Below are positions 55,216-64,000 of a stretch of 64,000 nt of DNA, piece by piece. Numbering within the stretch: position 1 is the first letter of the stretch; every line of letters starts with the position of its first letter. The notes under the pieces were generated by a model that saw only the letters and a list, made by a program, of their open reading frames with translations, did not search any database and was not told where the DNA came from. Made by a program: the position numbers and the translations under genes. Where the stretch lies: positions 21,058,674 through 21,122,673 of the forward strand of contig NC_092700.1 in NCBI RefSeq assembly GCF_964275005.1, written 5' to 3'. The stretch is from Diadema setosum (taxonomy: Eukaryota > Echinodermata > Echinoidea > Diadematoida > Diadematidae).

Positions 55216-57098
55216 GTTGCTCCAGTGAAGTAGAAAAATGCCAGTCACCCGTAAGTCATGCTGATGGAAACTGCTGGTGTTAAAAATATATCACTTTGTC
55301 TGTGTGCTACGCTACAACTGTGGTGGTGGGTGAAGCTGAAGATACGGAGATCTTGATCTTGCACACACTCGTCATTCCTTAACACTGCACACTCGATCGG
55401 TGTATAAATACTCACGTGTACCGCGGGTACAGGTAGATGCAGCCTGTGTGAATGATGCAGTTTGTGAACGAAAGATGGGTTGCGATATAGGCCTGACGTC
55501 ATATCCGAAAATAAATGGGAAAAAAATGACTTAACTGCCTATCATTCATCAAAAAGCTTCCTTCCCAATCTTTCCAACAACAACAAAAAAAAAAAACAAA
55601 AAAAACAAAATCCCATTCGTGAAATTCAGTCTTCCATCTAAAATGTAGATTAAAAATTCGACACCATATTTGACCATTAAATCCTTTTAAGCGAAGGCCT
55701 TTCAAGAACGAGAACATTAGTAGGTGTTTGTGGAATAGCTTCTCGTAGAGGAAATCAACCCCAAAAGTAAATAAACTTCACAAGAAAGAGAAAAAATATT
55801 CCCTATAGAACGATATAAACATGACAAAATCGGCTAAGAAAAAAGGAAGACATTAATTATGGCATTTTGAAATTGCACATATCTTTTTTTTTTTCTTCTT
55901 GTCCATTTCATATGGTAAATGACAAAAATCTCATAATTATTTCAGCTGTATGGATATAAATCTTGTCTTAATGCCACCCCAGATTTTAAAAGAAAAAAAA
56001 AATGTTAAGACCTAACTCTGATATATCTTGGTATGGGAACATGTTTTTACTTGTACATGTATTAGCCATGGACCCAATATACATGGACTGTTTATACGAC
56101 AGTCTTTCTTTGATGTAATCATCTTCGCCGACACGGTATGATTATGTGCATTCGAGTACATTCAGGTTTCTGGACAATAGACGAGATTAATCATTGTGTG
56201 ATCATGTATTGTCACTAACCGTTTCCCTCATTTCAGTCTTGTTTCGCTGATTACGTGCCTTTTCCAGACGGAAATGTCTTTGAATAAATACAGATGATGA
56301 GGAGCAGCAAAACCTGAGAACATGACAAAATTTGTGTCAAAAGATGGGTAATTGCTGATTTGCACATTTTCGCACACGCATGAGACCTTGCCTAATGGCA
56401 AGATACACCCGCTCTCTACCATTACCGTCCCTTTTTGCTCTGAAATAAGCTTCTGAAAAGTGAAATGTTGAGATCACAAATGACAATCATTCTGCTAAAA
56501 TGTTAGCTTAAAAAAAAAAAAAAAAAAAAAAAAAACTGCCTGCTTCTCCCAAGCGAAATTGTTTGAGGCATGATTTCCTATAATACACCACAACTGCACA
56601 TGAATTCACTTTACTTGATTTTTGCGAGATCTTCTTCTGCGAATCTCATTCTTGTTCTTCTCCCGGCTTGCTGGCGGCGACGATGATGGGATCAAAGCAG
56701 TGAAGCATGTGAAAAATGTCTTTTTGGCGCTTTTGAGATGTAGGCCTATAGGTGCATGAATTAATTAACAATACGATGAACGTTCTTGTATATTAGGTCC
56801 ATGTATTATCTAAGAATAATTTTTCCCGAATTTCATAGGGCACCTAACCGTTCATGAAAATTTGGATGGTATGACATGTGCATTAAAAAAAAGAATCGAC
56901 ATTGATAATCTTGTGTAGGCTATAACTATCATTAGAGTGAAAATGCTAGGAATAGCAAAAATGGAGATAATGTATGGTAATGATAATTATCGTCATTATA
57001 GTAATAATTTGATGATGATAATAGTAATGATAATAACATTAAGTGTGTATCATAAGAATTATTATTCACTTCCTAATTACTGTATCGTATAAGGAGGC
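55216..57098. other. Rab gene upstream region
   Basis: It includes the Rab promoter and 5' UTR on the minus strand. No TATA box was seen. An A-run of 25 lies at 56511-56535. No exon on either strand was recognised. Confidence 0.35.
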
Positions 57099-57785
57099 TT
57101 AACCCTAAAAGGGCCGGGGGCGGAATCCGCCCCCCCCCCACCCCCCTCGACGTTTCGCGCTATATTCTGTAACGCGAGAAGGCCTCGTCGCGAGGCTTCT
57201 TGACTTTGTTTGTTCAAGTCTCGCGCAACTTTTGAGACCAAAATTGCAACGTCCGCGCATACTTTTGCGAAGCCACGCCCATTTTTGTAACGAAATGTAG
57301 CCCCAAAACAGGCACAATTTTGTGATTTTGTGTACATTTCCTATGGAAACACAGTGCTCTGTCATGAAAGTCATAAAAACCTGATTGTTTTTACAATTAA
57401 TCACTTTCATTGATTAATTTTGTGCTAATTATGGTAGAAAAGTGGTCAGTGACAATTTCCAATGAAAAAATAAAGAAAAAACAAAAGTTGCAAAACGGAG
57501 AAATACATAAGAAATTCTGAAAACAATAAAATACATAAGAATTGAAATGAGTTTTGGAAGTTTTTGTGATGTACAATATTGTTGAAAATGCTAAAACAGA
57601 GTTACAGATCAAAAATTAGACTCTCAATGCTTTTAATTATGCTAAAATATGATCTTGAGCTTAATTTGCAAAATTTCATTGCGATCGCACCACCGATGGC
57701 CAAGATCTGGGGGGGGGGGGGGGGAATCCATCCCCCCCCCCCCGGTCTGAGCATAGCCAAAAAAGCCCGACCCTTTTAGGGTTAA
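57099..57785 (-). mobile_element. TTAA-flanked element, family A copy 4 (inverted)
   Basis: TTAACCCTAAAAGGG at the left mirrors CCCTTTTAGGGTTAA at the right. Relative to 38213 it is reversed: the TCGACGTTTCGCGC block lies at the left end and GATGGCCAAGATCTGG at the right. Subterminal hairpins are GGGGGCGGAATCCGCCCCC and a G-run/C-run pair around AATCCAT. 687 bp. Confidence 0.8.
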
Positions 57786-60432
57786 TAAGTACACCACTAA
57801 TTCTCCATATGTGATGTCGACCATTTGCAAAGCAGAATAATTTAGGGTCTACATCTTTTTGAGAAAGTCGCAGTAAATTGTTAATTGTCATCTAGTTGGG
57901 ATAGTAGACCTGTCATTATAAACGATTAACGGTCTCATTTTCAGAGATGAAGAAATGTTTTCACCGTCCAAATCGAGAGTGAAAATGACAAACAGATAAG
58001 ATTTTGACACTGTTTTGAAAGCTATTTATATGAATAACATTACAGACCTGATGGAAACGGCTCTCGCAATGGCAGTAAGAGATATGTACAATTTTATATG
58101 TAATTCATTGCAATCCTAATGATCCCATTCATGCCTTGCAAGCAGAAACACGTCCTAATTTTGATCGAACAACATATTCCAGGACACTGACATGCACTGC
58201 GTGATTCAAAAGGAACCAAACAAACCAAAAATACAGGTAAACAGACAACTGAAAGTTTACGCGAGCTTTCTGCAGGTTGATGCTGCGTGGTAGTTCCCTA
58301 AAATGATGTATAATCCCGTAAATTCTTGCGATATCAAGTTTTTGTCATATCGTATTCGTTCTATCGGAGTTGTCACCGTCCATCGAGCTGTCACGCATGA
58401 GACAATTATTATAATCAAAATCAGTCAATTGATGACTGTCTTTTGTAATTTATAACTTCTGCGAACAGCTGGCAAATTTTAAAAGCATGGGCATGTATAC
58501 TGCAGCTTGTTTGGATTATTACCAGTGACTGAATCGTATAAACGCACGACGCAGTATGATTTTCTTTTCAATCCTCTTCAAGGCCAGTTAATATGATTAT
58601 AACCAATGACTCTTCTGCTGATGCAAATCTATGGTATTGTAGTCAACGAAACCTGGGGTCGTAATGATTTAAACTATTTATTACAAGCCCGTCTGCTTCG
58701 AGACATCGATGCATCTCTAAAATTGTTGAAAACAAAACTCTCTCCAAGAAACCGAAAGAAAGAAAACGGAGGAAAAACAGAGACACAGAAAGACAGCTGC
58801 AGTCGTATGAGGTGAAATATTAATACAGAGCAAAGTACACGCAACTCTAAAACCCTTTTCGTGTCTTGGGTTTTGGACAGGGTCATGATTGTGTACAATG
58901 ATACGTGGTATACTATACAACACAAGGATTTGCCAATGTGAAATGACCATGAGGCATTGTACTGCATGCTTTTATATTACAATGTACTTACATAATTCAA
59001 TATCAGTTATCGTTATTAATTTTGGGATACAATGTTATAGGCATTTTGTTTTCCTTACAGTGATCATTAGCATCTTACAAGTTCTACTTTTCGTTAGAAT
59101 TTTTTCTCACTCCTTTCCGTCGCTTGGTTACACAGCTCATGTACTTCCATCATATTGGAAAGTAATATGCGCTTCTTCTCTCATTATTTGCTATATCCAT
59201 TCGTAAATATATCTTGTATTTGTACTATAAATACACACAAGTTTTTATACGCTATAATTCTTCAATTAATGTATACTTTGCATTTGCATGCTATGTATTA
59301 CCTTTCGTTTGATTGAAATAAAGTATAATGACTGAATTAAATTAAGATTGAATTGAATGGTGTCGCACAATGAAGTTACTGACTTGCCATGACTTCCATG
59401 CTTCCAGCGTTTCTCGTATTGTGTTGGGTTAAAAATGATGACGCTATGGAGAATTGTGCTCGAAAAAATGTATGGTACTGATTGCATTTCAGCAAAGTAA
59501 ACAAACGTGAATGGCAGGATTTACAAGGATCTGTTATTCAGACGCATGTAGATGGCATTACCTACCATAGTGCTAGCATTAAATGGGTTGTAACTAATTC
59601 AATGTCATGAATGTCATGGTGACATTTGCTAATATGCATAATTGCGATAGAGACGATGGAATGATTTTTCAAAATATTTGAGTGCTTCCTCATATTTTCA
59701 ATCTTTTCAACATCATTTATAACTTAATGAGCAAAGTTTATTTATCTTTATTGAGACACCATGGTGTCGAGTAGTGCATGACGTCGATACGGGTGTAGTC
59801 CCCAACAAGTATAAGTATGGTGGAGTTATTTGAACGTTTACGCTCCGTCGCACCTTTTCAGCGTTCCACTTTGTCCGCTGTTATAGAATATCGTGGGTGT
59901 GTTAACGAAAAAAAAAAGTATTTTCTCAAGCGATAACCAGAGGCATATTTCACAAAAGAAATATGGAAATGCATGTTCACAAGCGCGTTATTCCACTTGC
60001 GGGTCTGAGTCAGCTCTGTGCAATATACGAACAGTTAATAGAGTTCCTTTGGCATCGCAACACTCTTGACTCTTACTCTTTCGTTCTCTGGTTTGCCTTG
60101 GCATGGAGTTCCTTGCCGTTGTTTGCGAACCAGATTGAAAGCAACCACTTTAAGTCGTGATATCAATCTTCTATCATAGGATTGCTCGGTCTTGACTATA
60201 CCGAAACCACTGGGTAAGAGATCCATGATAGAGGTTCATTCCAGTCATCATGTAGAAACAAAGAGATTTTGTTTGTGTCGTTGGTGAACAAAAGACATGG
60301 GTTTTATTGTCTGAGTAGTGAATTGAGACCATTGTTATAATTGGTCTGCACACTCTACTACCAAGAAGGTCCTTTTCACGGTTTGGAATATCGTTGAGTT
60401 GGGACAATTACTCAGGCACTTGCTGCTTCAAG
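57786..60432. other. Gene-free stretch
   Basis: AT-rich sequence with only short open frames. A CpG-richer segment at 59780-59880 might be promoter-like for the candidate exon at 60433. Nothing firm. Confidence 0.3.
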
Positions 60433-60465
60433 ATGAGTCGGAAATCTTTGACTTCTATTCAAGAG
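60433..60465 (+). CDS. Candidate first coding exon, MSRKSLTSIQE
   Basis: ATG in the context CAAGATGAG opens eleven codons that run into GAG|GTAAGTG, an excellent donor in phase 0. No similarity was recognised and the downstream exon is not certain. The phase is compatible with the exon that may begin at 63971. Confidence 0.25.
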
Positions 60466-60518
60466 GTAAGTGATGCGTCTTTGAATGTGTACTATAGGCC
60501 TACTGCTTCTATACTAGT

Positions 60519-60522
60519 ACTG

Positions 60523-60584
<62 letters not shown>

Positions 60585-60643
60585 AATAATAATAATAATG
60601 ATAATAATGATGATGATGATGATGATGATGATGGCAATAATTA
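60519..60643 (+). repeat. (GAT)n / (AAT)n microsatellite
   Basis: GATGAT repeats pass into AATAAT and back over about 120 bases. Poly-Met and poly-Ile open frames over it are artefacts. Confidence 0.95.
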
Positions 60644-61456
60644 TGATAATGTAATAGTTAGTCACTTTCCTATATATGCGCCATATTGCATACACCAACA
60701 ACCTTCCGTTTAATGCTGTATCCTCAAACATCACTGCTATATTCAACTGAGCCTGAAAAACATGATACTCGATCTTTATGCAGAAAGATAGCGAAAGTCT
60801 CTACTTGAAAGCGTCCCTGTCCACGAGGATATAGATTCCAAAAAAAAAAAATAATAATAATAATAAATGTTGATTTCTTCTCTGAATACCGGATGTCTAA
60901 GAGTGCTGACTGAGTACTGGTAATTATATTATCTGTCTTCTAATATTAAACGATTAGTCATGTTTGTTGTTAATCACACTTGTTGAAATTATCTATTCGT
61001 CCACACATTACAGTACTGTTATATGCAGGCAGGTTTGATATGAGTTGAAAAATATCACAGCGCCGATTAATTTTGTGCTCCATGAATGCATAATATAATT
61101 ATTTATGTCGCATACAGAAAATCAAAAGACTTGAACAAATTGGCCTTCACTATAGAGCTACTTGAGAGGAATAATAATAGGATCATACCAATAAAGATTC
61201 TTTCTGCTATCGTATCTTCCATTGTTTATGAGTAGTTTGACAGCAAAATGGGCTAAGCGCCATTTTTTTTTTTAATATTACATACTTTAAGTAAGTCCGT
61301 CATCAGATAGAGCAAAATAGAACCTTTCCGATGAAACCTCACCTGTAGAATAACAAGGAACATTCTTGCAGTGATGATTAGAAACTTCCCATATCTTTTT
61401 TTTTATTTTATTTTAGTAGCTTTAATCGCTAATATTTTAACTTAACAAGAATGGAG

Positions 61457-62025
61457 TTAAAGGAAACCAAAACCCAAAGAGCAATGTGGATTGACTGAGA
61501 GCAGCAACATTTAGTTTTAGTAGAACACATCAGTGAAAGTTTGAGGGAAATCGGACAATCGATGCAAAAATTATTAATTTTTAGATATTTGGTGTTGTAC
61601 TGACTTGATAAGGAGACTACTAGAATACATGAAGTCATTATGTGGACAACAATTATAAAGAAATTCACAAAAATTCATTTTTCCTGAAAATTACACATTC
61701 CAACAACTTGATACTGACATAATTATGTTAAGGGTAGTAAATAACCCCCTGCCTTCTGAAAGCGGTTAGTGAAATGCTCTTTCATTATGCTAGAAAAGTG
61801 AAAGCATGTTGAATTTTCTTTATGATTTTCATTATTGTTGTACACACATGATGTCATAAACTCAAGTAGTCTCCTAATCCAGTGGTTCCAACGTCAAAAC
61901 TTTTATTAAGATTCATAACTTTTGCATCGATTGTCCGATTTTCCTCAAACTTCCACCTAATGTGTTTTACTAATGTTGCTGCTTTTACTCAATCCACATT
62001 CCTCTTTGGGTTTTGGTTTCATTCC
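61457..62025. mobile_element. Palindromic TTAAAGG element, family B copy 5
   Basis: TTAAAGGAAACCAAAACCCA at the left is mirrored by TTTGGGTTTTGGTTTC at the right. The arms share GCAATGTGGATTGA, CATCAGTGAAAGTTTGAGG and ATCGGACAATCGATGCAAAA with copy 3. The right TTAA has decayed. Confidence 0.8.
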
Positions 62026-62093
62026 AGTCGTTTTGCGATCAAACTCTTTATATACTACCGAAGAGGGCGCGCTTCCTGTTTAAAAGCATCCTG

Positions 62094-62194
62094 CAACTGA
62101 ATAACGACATCTGCCAATGCATGATTATCATGTTCAATATCGTTACAAAATTGAACATGATAATCATGTTTCGGCAGATGCCGTTATTCGGTTG
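62094..62194. other. Long near-perfect hairpin, 45-base arms
   Basis: The left arm 62094-62138 (from CAACTGAATAACG to CATGATTATCATGTTCAAT) pairs with the right arm 62150-62194 (ATTGAACATGATAATCATG to CGTTATTCGGTTG) around an 11-base loop. The inner 19 base pairs are perfect and the outer part has a few mismatches. It could be a small foldback element or a hairpin RNA. Confidence 0.75.
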
Positions 62195-62698
62195 AAGAAA
62201 GATGCCTTTTTAGTCTTTCTCAGTTTTCAAAGTAGCCAACATTTTGACCAGAAGCATCCCGCAAGTGATAGGCGCATGACCAGGTATGATGCCAGACCTT
62301 TTATATTTTGCGGCCAGAAGTTTAATTGAACATTAGAGAGTACCATTATGATAATAGCTGATTAATGAGTTCTTTAGGCCCACAAACACTCTGTTTGTTT
62401 GATGACAAGTCCGCTTGTTACGTTGACAATGGGTTATAAAGAACGTTGATATTAAACACATCATGATTCACGATGATGATTTTTATTTGCCTTGAAAAAC
62501 ACCGTGGTGCAACCAGCCTCACGGTGCTAGTGGCCCGCACATACCACACCACAAAAAAAAAGTCTTGTGGCCTTGACCAGGCTCTGTCATAGCTTTCTTT
62601 GTATTCGTCTGAAACGGGGTTGAGTCGTGATTTTTGGTGTGCACAGTTCAGTTGATAACAAAAATACCAAAGATCGCCACACAAATGACATAAAAATA

Positions 62699-62699
<1 letters not shown>

Positions 62700-62735
<36 letters not shown>
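62700..62735 (+). repeat. (CA)n microsatellite
   Basis: About sixteen CA units. Confidence 0.95.
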
Positions 62736-62736
<1 letters not shown>

Positions 62737-63072
62737 AAAGAGAGAGATGCAATACAATAATAACTGACGTTTTACAAAGTTATCGATAAAGATCGGGTTT
62801 TTTTTAGTTCCAAGGGTATGAACCCGTCTCTGTTTTTTTTTTTAATTACGAAATTATTGAGCTTGTTTACAACACCAGTCGAGCGAATATGATGTAATGA
62901 ACCTTATAGACAAACAATCAGTATTAGTTACAAGCACTTTATGGAAAGCATTATAGTGCAAAGCATCTAAGAAAGTCATGTCAGTATTTCCGTCAAACAA
63001 ACATGGCAGAAATTGATGATAGTCATTGGCAATATCTAAGATGTGAGCGACCACTAAGCCTATTTGAAGTTG

Positions 63073-63160
63073 TTTTTTTTTTTTGGGGGGGGGGGGGTGG
63101 GTGTGTGTGTGTATGTGTGTGTATGTTTGTTTGTTTGTGTGTGTGTGTTTGTTTGTGTTA
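63073..63160 (+). repeat. G-run and (GT)n microsatellite
   Basis: T-run, then a G-run of about twelve, then GTGTGTGT with TTTG interruptions. Confidence 0.9.
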
Positions 63161-63427
63161 TTGTTGTTGCTGTTTTCGGGGGTTTTGCCATGTAAGTGAT
63201 TTCTTTATCTTAGGATCATATAAGATTCGAAGCTGAAAAATCGGTGTGATATGACGTTGTGTGAGCTTTTTTCTTTTTTTTTCTTACCACGTCCTTAATA
63301 CATTGATAGTGCATGAATGTTATGTTTGCGTATTTCAAAATCAGGAATAATCTCACCTTGTAACAAAAAAAAAAAAAAAAAAAAGTTCACACAATTTTCA
63401 TTTCCGGATCCATCTCGCCCTGTTTGT

Positions 63428-63503
63428 TTAGTTGTCATTTTATTTCATTGCATTTATAGGTTTGCTTAGTTGTCATTTTATTTCATTGCATTTATAGGTT
63501 TGC
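63428..63503 (+). repeat. Two-copy 38-bp tandem duplication
   Basis: TTAGTTGTCATTTTATTTCA and the following TTGCATTTATAGGTTTGC are repeated directly, apparently without change. Confidence 0.9.
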
Positions 63504-63964
63504 TTTCCTGTATATTAATAGAGAAAAGTGTTTACTCTTATCATGCAGCTTGCCATCTACTTTATTTGAAGATGTATTCCACTACAGTGATTTGATATAA
63601 AACCGGCTTTCATGTTTGTTTGTTTTTCTTTTCTCTTTGATTCCTTGGCACCAGTATTAGTGTTTCTTGAGTAGATAAACATTTTTTTTTTTCATATGTT
63701 TTACTAGCCATCTGTACAGCATTTAATTGATTGCCATTAGCTGATTAGGAAATTAAAAGTCTCCGCATGCACGATTTTGATTAAGGCCAAACATTATAAT
63801 GTTCCTCTCCATATACATCTATACATCTATACACGCTTTGTTTACCCTTATCAGTGATAGTGCAGAAATGTAATCAACAGGCTGTAGAACTACAGAATCA
63901 TTCCTACTCATTCCTTGGTCGTGGAATTGGATATGTGCCATTATATCTGCACCGAACTTTGCAG
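63504..63964. other. Gene-free stretch before the right edge
   Basis: AT-rich; no element or exon seen until the possible acceptor near the edge. Confidence 0.3.
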
Positions 63965-64000
63965 GGTGTCCATTTAGGAGCTGGAGCCTTGTATGACTGT
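63965..64000 (+). CDS. Possible exon start cut by the window edge
   Basis: ACTTTGCAG is a reasonable acceptor and the following 36 bases are open in phase 0, reading GVHLGAGALYDC. The pyrimidine tract is weak and the stretch is too short for family assignment. Confidence 0.2.

Noticed and set aside
60394..60746. Frames with poly-Met or poly-Ile
   Set aside because: They arise from a GAT/AAT microsatellite. Only the first 11 codons before a splice donor were kept as a weak exon candidate.
62094..62194. Canonical microRNA precursor
   Set aside because: The arms are too long and too perfectly paired for a typical pre-miRNA. It is reported as a hairpin of unknown nature instead.

Overview
The window is animal nuclear DNA. 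Genes are split by GT-AG introns of 0.3 to 4.5 kb in AT-rich sequence that is densely filled with short inverted-repeat DNA transposons, microsatellites and non-LTR retrotransposon ends. The style of repeats (many TTAA-flanked miniature elements, hAT-like ends of the CAGTGGCGTA type, frequent TACATGTA words) and the intron-rich genes suggest a marine invertebrate deuterostome, most likely an echinoderm such as a sea urchin. This taxonomic guess is inference only.

Three genes can be supported at residue level. (1) Minus strand, 1152-2068: the 5' part of a secreted or membrane protein, with a signal-peptide exon and a CUB-like exon; the rest lies beyond the left edge. (2) Plus strand, 13597-35993: a complete 16-exon WDR48 (UAF1) gene of 692 codons, with every exon joined in phase. 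(3) Minus strand, 48604-55215: a complete 5-exon Rab20-like small GTPase of 222 residues with two unusual substitutions in the GTP-handling motifs. WDR48 and the Rab gene converge, with about 12.6 kb between their stop codons. Two or three possible first exons or partial exons at 54598, 60433 and 63991 are listed as weak candidates.

The rest is mobile DNA. From 4 to 10.5 kb there is a nest: a minus-strand LINE (reverse transcriptase pseudogene) is cut in two by a 3.16-kb element with hAT-like ends, an 8-bp target duplication and an internal array of eight roughly 270-bp repeats. Around and inside the genes are several miniature element families, each with two or more copies here: a 0.7-0.8 kb TTAA family with terminal G-run/C-run hairpins (4 copies), a palindromic TTAAAGG family (5 copies), a roughly 92-bp TTAACCCGTTGAGG family (3 copies), a TGACC-ended family with 6-bp duplications (4 copies, one with its empty site preserved next door), and a TA-flanked CTGTAAAAGTGG family (3 copies). 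Several single foldback elements are also present.

The genes do not form a functional cluster. WDR48 is a nuclear deubiquitinase cofactor, the Rab acts on endomembranes, and the CUB-like protein is extracellular. I found no tRNA, rRNA or CRISPR array, and nothing I would call a new multi-gene system. The most novel material is in the transposon structures.
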